Assembly (NCBI GenBank): GCA_038501785.1 | Contig: JBAMJR010000084.1 | Coordinates: 992,001-1,056,000 of the forward strand | DNA length: 64,000 bases | Source: Myoxocephalus aenaeus | Taxonomy: Eukaryota > Chordata > Actinopteri > Perciformes > Cottidae | Direction: 5' to 3' | Shown: positions 24,711 through 37,056 of the stretch, in pieces | Position numbering within the stretch: position 1 is the first letter of the stretch | How the letters are laid out: each line of letters opens with the position of its first letter | Notes under the pieces: model-generated | Database searches by the model: none | What the model was told of the DNA's origin: nothing | The model's input: the letters and a program-made list of their open reading frames with translations, nothing else | Program-made: the position numbers and the translations under genes

Positions 24711-24903
24711 AGCAGAAATCTGCACACACTTGCAAATTATTTTCAACTTTTTTTTTTTAAATCTTATTTTTAAGGATTTACTGTATTTTTTTTTAAGAAG
24801 AATGCAACATAGTAATACCGTATTTCTACAGTGTTTTGTGAGGCTTCAAAACTCTGAAAGCAATTACTCTGGCTACTTTCTGTCATGTATTTATTGTCAA
24901 AAG

Positions 24904-24909
24904 AATAAA
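24904..24909 (+). terminator. irak4 poly(A) signal
   Basis: AATAAA about 195 bp after the irak4 stop codon is the first canonical signal on the plus strand, giving a short 3' UTR of roughly 210-220 bp. Confidence 0.65.
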
Positions 24910-24941
24910 AATGAATGAAGCAGAAAGAGTGATTTAAATAT

Positions 24942-24947
24942 TTTATT
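24942..24947 (-). terminator. Candidate distal twf1 poly(A) signal
   Basis: TTTATT on the plus strand is AATAAA on the minus strand, 1.08 kb after the twf1 stop. If used, the twf1 3' end falls within the irak4 3' end. A nearer minus-strand AATAAA at 25,915-25,920 could instead give a 3' UTR of about 130 bp. Confidence 0.4.
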
Positions 24948-25914
24948 TTTCCTCTTTAAAAGAAAGATTTGTAAGAAAACAAATAAGACCAAACATGACT
25001 TTTTTTTCTATTAGAATGACACAGTATGAATATAAAGGAAAGGATTTCCTCTTACAAATATGAGGTGAGCTTGCCTAAAGTAGTTTGCCTAATAATAATA
25101 ATCAATAGACCAGTGGATGTGGCAACATTTTGATCAAGGTACTTCTAGCATTCCCTTTCCTATCCGCTTGCTGGGGCATCCTCTTGTATGGGAACCAGCA
25201 ACATTTGAGTAACTTCCTCTTTGTGAAACACGAGAAGTATGGATGTAATATTTCTGGAAGCCCGTTCTTTCCACTGTGATCCTCACCGACACACACAATC
25301 ACCAGAACAGACCTGACTGTTTCTTAATCATTAGAGCATCACACAGCTACAGTATGTACATTTACAGCACTTGCATAGAAAAATAAGTTTCTCAGCAGAT
25401 GATTTTTATTTTTTTTCATGTAAACCACAGTTATATCAAAAAAGAAGTCAATTATCCAATATAAAATGCACTGTTAAATCAATAGACGCAAATGGGATAA
25501 TTCTATATTTTCTGCTTTTGGAGCACCGCGTTGCGCAAACAGTAGGAGACGAATGTTCAACACATTAGACACAAAAACATTAATTGACACAGACTTAAGG
25601 AATGCAAGTTAAGAATTTGAGCATGTGAACTCAAAATGAGGGATTTTATCATATTGGCGTAAGTTCACATTAGTCACACTAACACTTTTTAAAGTCTCAG
25701 AGCTGGCAACAATGTAAAAACCTCAAGCTTGACTTTTTTTTTTTTGGGACTCTGAATCATTGTAAATTAGTTATTGTGACTGTGCTAACATACATGAATA
25801 TGTTTCCATTTGGCAAGCTACAAATGGAACTTCTGAAGTGTGTCATTGCTCAGTTGTCCTTGGCGTGCATAGTTGGGTCTCTGGGCAACTTTATGGGAGT
25901 TTGAAAGCTGTTGT

Positions 25915-25920
25915 TTTATT
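25915..25920 (-). terminator. Candidate proximal twf1 poly(A) signal
   Basis: AATAAA on the minus strand, about 110 bp beyond the twf1 stop codon. Vertebrate twf1 messages usually have a longer 3' UTR, so both this and the distal signal are possible. Confidence 0.4.
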
Positions 25921-26030
25921 CTTTTTAATAAACAAGCGTGTCAAATATGATTTCCCCTCCCCCAATCGCAGGAATGCTCCACTGTGGAACGTGCTCGGGG
26001 TGGAGGTGGCAGTCGGGTACCGAGGTCTGT

Positions 26031-29000
26031 TTAATTTCCCTCCTCCGCGGGGGGCCGGGTGATACGGCGGCCCCCCTTCTTCCCGGGGCCTTTGGGCTTG
26101 GCGAAGGCCTGCTTGTGTGCATGCTGCTTGGGATGCACCTCCTCGTACAGGAAATCACTGGTCAATTCATCCCCATCGTCGATCTCCAACTGTAAACAGA
26201 CAAAGAAGTATGAGTTGCAGAATCAACTTAAACTCACAGCCTCATAGCAACGCATGCTCTTTTTGAGAAATAAGCTCCTGCCTTCAGGAATTTACTTTCT
26301 AATAGAGGCTCACAGTTTCTCAATCAGCTTCAAAACATTGTAAATTGGCAATCAATTATCAAAATAGTGGATCAATCTTCTGTCAGTTGACTAATTGTTG
26401 CAGCTCTAGATCAAACCACGTGCATATACTGCCGACAAAGCACAACTAAATTATGAAGTGAATTGAATCATTTCAACTTTTCGAGAAATACTTTAAAAGT
26501 ACGTTTTCGAGGGCTTAAAGTTTTTGAACAAAAATGCTAAAGATCTGTATGGTGTTGACCACGCTCTTTTGTCATGGCAGAAGGTTTCTCACCTTTTTCT
26601 CAATCTCAATCTGGAGATTGTTCTCTACCATGTCGACCAAGGGATTTTTGCAGCTGGAATACAGCATCCTCTCTCGGATGCTACAGTTGTACCCGGGCAT
26701 AGAATAAATGAATACTGCAAAAGAAAAAGAAAAAGAACAATGAGAGGAGCGGACACAAAGTACCGTTCAGAGCACCATAAAACAGCACAGCTGGATAGAA
26801 ACAATAGCGTGCGTTCATATTAACGGAATCTATTCACCTGTGGACTGTAAGTAGTCGCCTTCGTGGGAATGTTTGTAGAGGAAGAAGTGGTAACGTGCAG
26901 ATTCTTTAGGGATTCTCATCGGCAGGTCTTTCACCTCTGTTGGCTCAGTGTTGCACAACCGAATCAGCTCTTGTTCTGCGTCTACTTCCTGTTGACAGGA
27001 AATGAAAAGTTACTCTTGAGGTTGCTAGTGTGCACTTATGACCAGGAAGTTCCTGCACTGAATGAGCAGAATCTGGGTGGGGACAGTGAATACAACAGTT
27101 TAAAAAAAATAAAAAAAACTCCCTCGCTCTCAGGTGTCCGAGTTAAACATTTACTCAACAGTTGCTCAGCAGTCAGGAACAAAACATTCTGCCGTCTTAA
27201 AAAGCTTTTAGGATAACAGACAAAAAGGAGAACCGAGACAAAGCAGCGACAGAGCCACAACAGTCCCATTGTGCTTTGCACGGATCTGATCCTGTGACAT
27301 CAACCCTTTGAATGTCAATGAGAGGAACAAAGGCTTTTGGGGCAAGATGAGTAACTCATTGTGTTGGTCTGTGACCCACTGACCAAAAACCTTTCTATCT
27401 CTCCAAACAATAAATATGGGGAAAGACACAGAATTCATTTGCTTAATCAAATTATTGATCGAGCAAAGGTCACCTCCGCAGTAATGATTTGCTCCTTAGG
27501 ACTCACCAGTTGTACGTAATTGATTCTTTTGTCCCTAAATTGTTCGAGCGCTGCAACTGCGTCTTTGTGAACAGGGAAGGCCACTCCCTGCAGGGTCTGC
27601 TGCTTGGTGTCCACACTGATGTCCGTCTGCACCTGAACGCACCGCAAAACACAGATCACAAAACACAGGGTACTTTAGCTTTCCCATCATGGACACATTA
27701 CTGAGGTCACAAATGAGGCGTACGAGTGCATTGTTGATCAAATATTTTCCTTTGCCTTAAAATAACACGTAGGTGACTTTTACACGAGTGCCGTCAAAAA
27801 AGGCGTAATGGGAACCAGTTTGCGTTGTCTAACATGTTCTTGACTTGTTGTGTCCACAAGAATGTGTCTACATACACGCCACGGTGTGACATTATGTCAT
27901 CATGCTGGTGACATTATGTCATCATGCTGGAGAGGTCAGCGCCGGTCTGTAAATCCAGTGATACGAGGAACCAAATAAATGTTCTGTCAGTGAGGTTTTC
28001 CGCTCATGATACTGACTTGTTTCGTGGAATACAATCTAAATTCATCGCTCGAGTTATCAGAAAGTAAAAAAGGTTTACAAGCGCAACAAGTAACTCGAGC
28101 GCTGGAGCATCAGGATTACACGAGGTGCTTGTATCCGCAGTGACGACGCGCCACAGAAAAGTGGAAATGCTGGTGGGGGGATTACGCTGATGGATTGCAT
28201 CTATTTTTAGAGGCCCGTTCCCACAAAATGAAATGCCGTGCAAACATGATTGAGCTTCCGATGCAGCTACCTCGCATACCAAAAAGGGATTGCGGTCCTT
28301 TTATCCATCTGCTTAGTAAAAGTCAGGCAGCCTCCTAGGCCCAGCAATGATAAATATTTCAAAGCCTCTTTTCCATCTAGGCGGTACAGATTAATGCTAT
28401 ATTATCTTCCTTCAACAGCTGGTCAAGTGGGACGAGCACAAACCTCACTTCCCATTTGCTCTGCTGCTTTTAATTGACCGCACTTTTGGAGAGGGAGAGC
28501 ACAACTCGAGCCACTTCCTTATATGGTAAGAAAGGTTGCGCTTGTTTGTGTGTGCAGCAGGCTTGGAGCGCCGCAATTAGAATAGGTAGTGTCTCAAAAG
28601 AGAAGAGCAGTTCATTTATATGAAACAGCCTCACGAAGCCTGAAAAGTGGAACTTCAGATGCTGTTTTTTGGTTTTTCCTCTTCTCCTTTCCGTCTGGTG
28701 TAGTCCATCTGGTACGGCCCTAAAGCCCTTCACGTCATCGGCAGTGAATGGATATCACGTTACAGTAGTTCTTTATCTTATCACTGCAAACCACAAAGGC
28801 AAAGCACACCGACACAGCTCACCTGAGCTTTACGCAGAATCACCGCCACGTACTCAAAAGCTACAAAGCAAATCACATTTGCGTGTCGCTCTCCCGACAT
28901 GGAAATAACACATTTAAACGCCCATAAAGAGCTCTTCTTTAACCACTTTGTTGCTCGGGCTGAGTCGGGTTTATGAACTGTAAACAAGAGTTCTTGTGGA

Positions 29001-32000
29001 GCTGTGGGAGTGTGTGCTGTCTAAGTCTAATGGATTCCTCTCTGCCAACATCCTGCTGTTCTAATGCATCAGCATCTTTGCGCTGTGTTGATACTGCCGG
29101 GCAAGCATATGCAGACTTGCACTGCCGCTGACCTTGTGCCGTTTGGAGGGACGCGTCGCTGGCCTCCATTGATACTCCAACGCCGCTTCTGATCTCGCAC
29201 ACGAGGAGACGTGATTAGGAAGAAGCCTGCTGTGAGCGGAGGTAAGCTATTTTTAACGCCGCGGAAGCTCCAAGTGGAAGGATGACGTGGTGTCATCCCT
29301 TTTCAAAACCGAAGCAGAGAACAAGTCTAATCCACGCCCACATCAGGACAGACTCAAGCCACACACACACCACGATGAACTCAAAATGATAATGATGAAC
29401 AAGAAATAAAGTCCAAATGTCTCGTCTGTGTGTGTGTGTGTGTGTGTGTACCTCATTTAGCTTTATCTTTCTCAGTTCCTCCTCTGCAGCAGTGAGGGGC
29501 TGGGGAGCCGCCTGCAAGGTCAGATATTTCCTGTACCCGATGAGAGTCATTTCATCCTGACAGGAAACAGCAATGTAGACGGACTCATTAATACATCGTT
29601 TCTCATGTTGCCATAAAAGTATATGACTGAAGCTTGACTTCTGAAGGTTTGGGACTGAGGCTTGAGGCCATAAAAGAGCTTTTAACATCAGTCCAAGTGT
29701 CGCTGTCGTAGAACTAACCTTTGTGGTACCGAAAATCTCATCCTTGATGTGCCCTCCTCCAAACTCCTTCTTCACTGTGGCTCTGGTGGCAGCATATAAC
29801 ATTTTATTTCGCACCTGTTGGAAAACATAAGAACGGTCGGAGAATCATTATAATTTAGAAAACTTGAAACGATAAGTGTCCACTACGTAGATCAGTCACA
29901 GAGTTTATTCATGCAAACGTTCAATACCCAAGATGCAACATGTTCAAATGCCTGCAATCTTCTTCTTCTTCCCTGCCTCTGCATCGCTACATTTCACGTC
30001 GTTACCGGGAAGCCGCTCATTAAAAACATTGCTCCACAGAAGTACGACTAGTCAAAGACTCCACGGGGGACATTTAAATAACCTTTTTTTTTTTTTACTT
30101 AAGGCTATTCAAATAAAGTTTACTCAAATCAGCAGCAAGCACTGGTTGTGAAAGAATGTTGTAACTTCCAGGCAAGCCTCAACCTGAAGCACTATGCTTT
30201 GAGCAGAATTGCAGGAATGTTAAGCTCAGTTATGGCAGCTAGAAAGTGGATTCAAACTCAATTCCACCGTTCAGTCACAGTGCCGCAAACATCCTGCATG
30301 GCACTTTATTTTGGCACAGAGATCTCTCCTTGCAACATTCCTCTCACCGCTGCTACAGAAACATGTGGATGTCAATGCCTCGTGGCTATTTCGAATCGCG
30401 GTGACTATCCCGTGAGTGGAATGGAACCAAATCGCAACGACTGAGGTGACATTGTATGAGTCAAGAACACGCAAAACATACATTTGCATGACAAGGAAAC
30501 AACACAGCAAGAAACCTAAAAGCACTAAGAGGGTAAGATTCAAGTCGCCGATGGGAGGTTCAGACCGAGCACCGTGTTATTTTGAAAAGACCATAATCTC
30601 TACCCGTGTTTAGATTTCATTGGTCTGTACGGAAATAATGAATGCACTGCTGTCCACATGTATCCAGTTTTTCACCAGCGTACACAGAATTGCCACCTTG
30701 ATGTGGTCGCCACACCCATCTGACACAAAGCAGAGGGGGAGAAATGCTGTGAAGTATGGAAAACTGTTCATTAAAAGGCAGTCTGGGCTGGGTTTTCTTA
30801 CAATGGAGCTGTCCGGTGACCAGGCCAGGAAGATCCACTCAAAGCCCTGGTTGTTGGTGGAGTCCAGCCGGTACAGAATATAGCAGGGCACGTCGTCTTC
30901 CAGGAGGGGAAGCACCATGGAGTCGTACTCCTGGTCCCACTTCTTTGACGCTTTCCTGCTGGTGTCCATCGTCAGTTGCTCTGGAACGCAGATGCGCGCA
31001 ACAAAAATGTCAGCAGTGCTCGGACATGTTGACATTCTCACGTCAGCCTGAGTACAAGTTTGGGGGGGGAGACACATGAGTGGAGCGCTTTCTTGGCAGA
31101 AGAAGCTGTAAGCAAACATTCGGACTTCTGGGACACTGCTTACCACCATCAATGACGATCTTTAAGACTCGATATTGGTCGCCGGTCTTGGCGGCGGCAA
31201 AGGCGTCCTTCACATCATTACCCGCTGCGAAAAGACAGAGAAGGCGTCAGTCTCCGACTATTCTAAATAGATGCCGGCTCGGCAACAGCACACTCTTGCT
31301 AACATGACCACTTTCAGCCCTGAATAGCAAGTTTAACCCCAAAGGTTTTGTGAATTCTACTAAGCTGTGAACACAAAGAGCATAGAATGAGCTTTATTAA
31401 CATGTATACTTCTATGTGTTGCCTTTAAACAGACCGTAACAATTAAATAATACTGAACTCACAGCAAAATAATATATTGTTTATAATTTGTTATAATAAC
31501 CAGAGGGTTGTTTTGCTGAGGAACACTTCAGTGGTACAGATGTGACTGAAGGCTGATCACCTTTGACCCCAAACTCAGGCACAATAAAACAGGCCACTCC
31601 TTCCCATTCAAATCAGTATATTGACTGCAGTTTTCCGGTTTAACAACCCCACCAAAGCTGTGGATCAAGTCAAACTACAACCACATTTATGCATGCAACA
31701 TGATTGCTATTTTTATTTATTCATTTTTTTCAGAAAACCACACAGGAAGGAACCGTGTCCTATACAACAGACAACACGGATGTAAGCTAAACTGGTTAAA
31801 TACCATAATACATTATATAAGCAGTTTTATCCAGAGGGGATTTGTCCTTTTTGCGCTCTGGGATTAACTATGATTTTTTTATATACACATTTATAGTCTA
31901 GTCAGCTATAGACAAGTGTGTGTAAATGGAAGCAGTTTTACTTATGTGGGCCCTATATTAGGCTCTGGCCTAAAAAAAAAAAAGTATCTCAGAGTTTGGG

Positions 32001-33006
32001 ATGATATAAACTTAAGTCTGCTTTAATAACGTGACTAATTTCCTCCCTCAATTGAATCATCAATAACCCAAGCACAGCTTTCACTGCATATACTTCTAAT
32101 TCACTGGATATACTTGCATTTTCTTTATTATTTAAATGTTCTTAAATGTTACTTAATATTTGTATGTGCTTGCTGCTGCCACAAACAAATCCCCCTGGGG
32201 ATGAATAAAGTATCTATCTATCTATCTTTCTATCTATGACATGAGAGGAGGGGAAAAAAAGCATAGGAACAACACAGCTGATTATATCCAATGCATTTTA
32301 TGATAATGTATATTTAAAGAAAAACTACATTGAATGAAGCATGAAGTTAGCAGACACGTGTATAATCTCCACATCTCCCCGTCTGTCATTAACTCACATA
32401 ATTTGCACGTTGCTTTATATCAAAAACAGACTGTACATTTTTTTTCTTCTTTTTTTCTTACAAGCACGGCGGTGCTGCTGCCTGACACAACAGGACGTCA
32501 CGCCCTACCGAGGTCCATGTCTGGAACAAGCACGGCGCAGGTATCGCCCGGTGTGTATTCACACGTTTACGGGAGCACCGGCCGGTCTGTCAGGTCAACA
32601 GTGTGTTTGAACCAAGGCGTCACCCGTCCGTTCAGAGGCTCAACACGGCTGCGGGACGTGAGCTTCATGACATGCATTTGCACTGCTGTGAAACAAAATA
32701 CGAAGTAGCCGCGATTACGGTGGCTCAGAAACGAGTGGCTAAATACTCGGGGATTATACCTCACAAAGTGCCCCAAATACACACACATACACACGCGCGC
32801 ACACACACACATCACGGCAGCTCAAAGCTAGCTAGGAGTGGCGAGCTAACTTGACGCTAGCTTCTCGTTGCAATGAATTGTTGCAGACTGTACTTGAGGC
32901 TCGACCCGGGAGTCGCACACACGCATGAAAACACAACGAGAGGAGACATTGGGGAGGGGAAGAGAAGGGAAACGCATCTACCTTGAATGCCCGTTTGATG
33001 TGACAT
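26031..33006 (-). CDS. twf1: Twinfilin-1, actin-monomer-binding protein (9 coding exons)
   Basis: Twinfilin binds ADP-actin monomers and capping protein and promotes turnover at filament ends in the cytosol. Exons on the minus strand, 5' to 3': 33,006-32,982; 31,224-31,144; 30,980-30,802; 29,814-29,719; 29,556-29,452; 27,632-27,507; 26,988-26,838; 26,714-26,593; 26,189-26,031. All introns are GT-AG with matching phases, and the joined frame is 347 aa (human 350). It starts MSHQTGIQ as in other vertebrates. The first ADF-homology domain covers about 3-140 (MLYAATRATVKKEFGGGHIK is typical), the second about 175-313 (SARYHFFLYKHSHEGDY, YSMPGYNCSIRERMLYSSCK). The basic tail KPKGPGKKGGRR fits the capping-protein and phosphoinositide binding region. 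A GT repeat touches the donor of exon 5. Teleosts may have two twf1 copies; which one this is cannot be told here. Confidence 0.96.
26330..26409. repeat. Teleost GCAACTAATGATTA-type repeat fragment
   Basis: Ends ACTAATTGTTGCAGCTCTA, the usual tail of a short AT-rich teleost interspersed repeat. Related fragments occur at 37,636-37,837, 42,790-43,062, 45,879-46,080, 48,770-48,860, 58,776-58,856 and 61,563-61,795. The family name is not known to me. Confidence 0.5.
27886..27930 (+). repeat. 22-bp tandem duplication in twf1 intron 5
   Basis: Two adjacent copies of a unit containing GTGACATTATGTCATCATGC. The unit itself has a near-palindromic ATGACATAATG core. It is noncoding, lying between twf1 exons 5 and 6. 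Confidence 0.85.
29427..29449. repeat. GT microsatellite abutting the twf1 exon 5 donor
   Basis: About 11 GT units on the plus strand (CA in the sense of twf1). In the sense strand the donor reads GAG followed by GTACACACAC, so the repeat starts three bases inside the intron and forms part of the donor context. Confidence 0.9.
32120..32237 (+). mobile_element. 3' tail of a non-LTR retroelement with TATC repeat
   Basis: The text AAATCCCCCTGGGGATGAAT followed by AAAG and a TATC microsatellite is the familiar 3' end of fish LINE/SINE copies that terminate in simple repeats. Only the tail is recognisable; no reverse-transcriptase frame is present. It lies in twf1 intron 1. Confidence 0.55.
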
Positions 33007-33160
33007 TGTGTCTCTTTCGTCGGATAAAGGGGCTGATGCAGCTGTTCAGGCGAAACCAGGGCAGAGAAGCAGGAAGTGGACTACATCGACTCTACCCGCC
33101 CAGAGTCTGTCGTCATCGACGTCAAGATCACGTGACACTGTCAAACGATTTGTTTACTTT
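33007..33160 (-). promoter_or_regulatory. twf1 promoter region with E-box and CRE-like words
   Basis: Just upstream of the twf1 start codon are a palindromic TCACGTGA (33,128-33,135), a CRE-like GACGTCA (33,118-33,124) and an ETS-type AGGAAGTG (33,071-33,078). These are common in promoters of broadly expressed genes. Transcription start and 5' UTR length are not visible. Confidence 0.45.
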
Positions 33161-33267
33161 TTTTTAAATTCATTAAATATATTGTTGTCATTTGTGAATA
33201 GTAACAGTTTTTTTCTTCTTTTTTTTTTGCATTAACTTACTTGTCGAAGTAATGCAACAAAAAAAAA

Positions 33268-33696
33268 AAAACACTCCTTAAAAGTAAATGTCATCCATTC
33301 AAAATTGAATTTAAGTAAAAGTAGAGAAGTATTATCAGGAGAATTCACCTAAAGTGTCAAAAGAAAACAAAATGGCCCATGAGAGTTTCTGGATCGCTAT
33401 CTGATATATGTATCTTGCAAGCATGTATTTTATTATAGCACTTGGTCAAGGAGGGGGCCCTGGTAACGAGGGGCCAAATAAAACATTTATTCATACACCT
33501 TTGGGTGGTTTGATCGGTGTCAATGCATCGTAGTTCATAAGACCCTCATTTGTTTTGTTATGCAAAGTCTGGACCTGCAATGTAAATTCAATATTCGGTT
33601 CTGAAATGTAGTGAAGTAGACGTGTAAATGAAAATACTCAAATAAAGCACTTCAAAATTGTACTTAAGTTCAGTACTTGGATACATTCCACCACTG
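33268..33696 (+). repeat. Teleost non-autonomous element, copy C
   Basis: Contains TTTAAGTAAAAGTAGAGAAG on the left and ends ATACATTCCACCACTG, as in the family represented at 10,760-11,483 and 20,730-21,058. The left terminus is not preserved and the central part is foreign to the family pattern. Confidence 0.55.
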
Positions 33697-34959
33697 ACAT
33701 ATACTACCTATGCTGAAAGCAGACAAATGCCCTGTGACCTCGGACCCCAGGGACACAAACAACCCCTGTTTCATCGATTGGTTGTACATCATTTTATTAA
33801 TCTCAAATTAGTTTAAGAGTATATTGAATACATTATCAACTCGGGTGTGTCCTGCCTTATTACCTAATAGTGTGGCCCTGTCTTTTAGAGAGGCCCTGGG
33901 TCAAACACCTTTTCAAGATTATATATCAGTTTACATTGTGCTCATATGTGGCATATTCCTCAAATAGTAGTGAGCCTACTCCATCATGAGTACTGGTTTG
34001 TTTCCTGGATTCTTTGTGGCCTTCACCTGATGGAACCTTTACTGTGACAAGGAGTATCCATAGAGCCCAACAAAGGTTGTTCTTCCCAGAGACCTTCTAC
34101 TATAATAAGAATAAGAATAATAAGAATTACTACTATTATAATAATGTGCTGCAAGTAACCTAACAATCAGTTTTATTTTAATCACGAGACCTTTATATTG
34201 CACATTGTTGGGTATTTAAACTCAAATAAAACAACATTGTAAACAAATGTGGGTTCATTGGAATATGAGTTTATTGAAGATAAACGATATTGCTTTTAAT
34301 TGCAAATGTTAAAATACATTATTTCTCGGCTCGGGTTTTGCTGGCATTAGTATAACCAACAGTGGTATACTAAAACATGATTGCATTGCTTCTTCATATG
34401 ATGTAACTGTGCTTGGAGCACGATTAAAGTAAGTCAGTTATTTCTCCGTTTTGATTTAGGTCCCTGATGTGTGACAACGGGGAGATTTCCGCCTCTCGTG
34501 GCAGCAGATCGTATTTGGCGTGAAATCCTGCAACATCTGGAAGCCACCGGGCTTCCTGTCTCTGCTCCATGTCCCTCCTACTCATAGTTCCAACTCCACC
34601 TCAATAAATAAATAAATAAATGAATGAATGAATAGATTTTACAGCAGAAAAATCATCCTGTCGCCAGAGGGAATATCAGCTCTGTGGGTCAGAACCGGTC
34701 ACAACGCACAGAGCAACACCGGAAACAATGTCGCCCCGTCTTCAAAATACGGGCGTGAATTGTGTCATTGAAAAAGGAGCGAGTTAGTGAAGTCCAGAGC
34801 AGCTAAAATTGACATTTAAGCATGCATGTATCGCGCAGTTGAGAGATAAAATGATCTCTTGACGATTATACGTAATACGTTATATTATACTTAGATAAAA
34901 ACATAGACAGACGAGCCGAAATAAAATATCTGCTCTATAGTTTTATTTTGAAAGACGAG
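33697..34959. other. Intergenic stretch between twf1 and tmem117
   Basis: Divergent intergenic DNA without supported exons. It holds short AATA/AATG simple repeats (about 34,601-34,635) and otherwise unremarkable AT-rich sequence that becomes more GC-rich towards 34,960. Confidence 0.5.
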
Positions 34960-35680
34960 AGCGGAAGTGGTCCGCCTGTACTGACTCTGACTTGACGCTG
35001 GTGAATAATGCGCGTCGGCTACATTGCGTTGCACAGATGCTATGCTTGCTGTGTGGACCCAGCTATCTCCATCCGCCCCGCAGCAGCAGCAGCAGCAGCA
35101 GCGTCCTGATTACAGCCCAGAAACGGCACCGTTCGGCGGGAAGCCGCTGACGAGGCGCCCGCCCGCCGCCTGGCTGAGCTAGCCCGCACCGGGCGCATGG
35201 ACGCTCCAGCAGCACAATGGCAGAGGATTTGGGGGTACCTCTGTTGTATACCAACAACAGGTCGCGTGGATAATCCCCTCCACGACCCACGACCCGCGTC
35301 ATCTTGCCGTTTGGGATGATTAGAGCGTCGCGGTCGGCTTAATATGTGACAGGAGAGCCGTGCGGGACCGGGGCTTCTCGTCCCCCTGGCTTGTCGGCCG
35401 AGAGGAACCACGGCGTGGAGCAGGTGCGTTCATGACGCCGACGGGTCTGCCGCTGCCGCTGCCGCCGCGCACGTGCACAACTGGCAGGGCTGGCACGAAT
35501 TTCGGCCCGTCCCAGATGTCACCGGGTGCATCGACATTAAAGTTGTGTAATCGGATAATTCCAGTCAAGCTTGTGTTATCTCCGAGATATACGTGTGGTC
35601 GGTCGGCGCTGTGACATTTGGCGACGTCCCCTCTGACATTAGAGCGCGCGCGCGCGCGCGCGTGTGTGTGGGTGGCCACA
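34960..35680 (+). promoter_or_regulatory. CpG-rich region, probable tmem117 promoter and noncoding first exon
   Basis: This is the most CpG-dense stretch of the window. It includes seven CAG units (35,081-35,102) and an alternating CG/TG run (35,644-35,670). It lies about 2 kb before the first coding exon of tmem117, whose acceptor at 37,027-37,028 implies an upstream noncoding exon. AG/GTGCGT near 35,420 is a possible donor. The minus-strand frames here look like GC-rich chance ORFs. Confidence 0.5.
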
Positions 35681-36975
35681 GACTTATGCTCTTAACGCGT
35701 CTATTCAGGAATTGACAGATCTGGCATGAATTGTGGGGCCGTTCAGTGCATTTCCCTGCAGCACTTAAGCGACTGTTTCTGTTGGGTCAGTCCAAATGTA
35801 ATGTCTGTGGTTTATAGAGAGGAAAGCCGGGGAGTTCAGAGGATGTTATTCTAAGCAGCTGGTTGATAAGGAGGAGGAAGTATTGGTTGCATTCCCATCA
35901 TTCTCTCCGCCATAGCCCACTATCATATGCCACCCTGTGTGATGAGTCCTTTCTGTGTCCTGTTTTTCATGGGTGTCCTTTGGGTGCTCTGGCTGAGTGC
36001 CTCTCCACGCACGTGTGGGACTCTCCAGCCAGAAGGATCTGGCCTCCATAACTGGGGGCCTGTCACAACACCCTCCTGTTTAATGGTTAGAATGGGATGA
36101 AGACGGGAAAGTGTGACGATTTTTGAGTCTATTAGTGGAATCCCTTCGCTTTGCACCACCCAAGGTGGCAGATAATGACAAGACAAACATGAAGCCAGGG
36201 AAATTGAATAGCCACATGGGGGTGGAGGGTTTCACTTTGGCGGCTCTATTTCTGAAGCTGTCTCATCGTCCCAAATCCCCCACTGTGGGGTATTTTAGGA
36301 AACCGTGTCAAAGCAGGGAACAGGTTTACAGGAAGTTGAGTCCAGCAAAGTCAGACCGGTCACAGTGGGTTATGCAGCCAGGGAGTTCAGGGTGGAGTTC
36401 ATGGGTGAGTGGATGTTGTTGGCTTTAAATAATCCAGAGGGGTGGACTGTTGGGAAGTTACTCACGCGGGGGCCGCCGCTTGGCAGGTCTTCTCGAGCGA
36501 AGCGTCGGCGTAAAGCCGACCACAATAATTTTGAGGGGAGCACAGATCAGACGGTGCTGAGAGGATAAGCCTCTCCAAAGCCAGCGCTTTACAGCTAAAG
36601 AGCTTCAAGATTCTACCTGATCCAGGTATGACACTCGCACCCCAACCGGTTTCACCGACTGTTGTCGATTTGAAGTCTTTTAAAGTTTGAACTTCTTGGC
36701 TCTTGTTTTCAGAAAGGCATTTTGCCATGTTGCCATCACCCACCTCTCTGTCACTGTTTGGGTTGATAATCTTAGCGTTGATGGGAAAGCCTTCCTTTGC
36801 ACTAAAACATCTCCATGGAGGTGCATTATTGACACTGGCGCTGTCTGAATTGAGCATAATCCCAATCTGCACCAAACCTCGGTTATAGTCCTACCACTAA
36901 TCTCAGTCGGAGGGATGTTTTCACTCTAATCTGCCCTGCTGAGTCAAGTGTAATGTAATCTGACTGAAAGAAGCA

Positions 36976-37006
<31 letters not shown>

Positions 37007-37019
37007 TCTCCTTCCCCCT
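36976..37019 (+). repeat. CT repeat serving as polypyrimidine tract
   Basis: A CT microsatellite followed by further pyrimidines runs to the acceptor CAG of the first tmem117 coding exon at 37,028. The simple repeat thus supplies most of the polypyrimidine tract. Confidence 0.8.
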
Positions 37020-37056
37020 CCCTCCCAGGTGTAGTGTGGCTGGGGGGCTCAGCAGG

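Noticed and set aside
30610..30801. Open frame continuing past twf1 exon 3 into the intron
   Set aside because: The donor GTAAGA at 30,801 and the in-phase exon at 29,814 restore the twinfilin sequence; the read-through has no similarity to it.
35040..35679. Ala/Arg-rich minus-strand frames in the CpG-rich stretch
   Set aside because: GC-rich DNA has few stop codons; the alanine run is the antisense of the CAG repeat.
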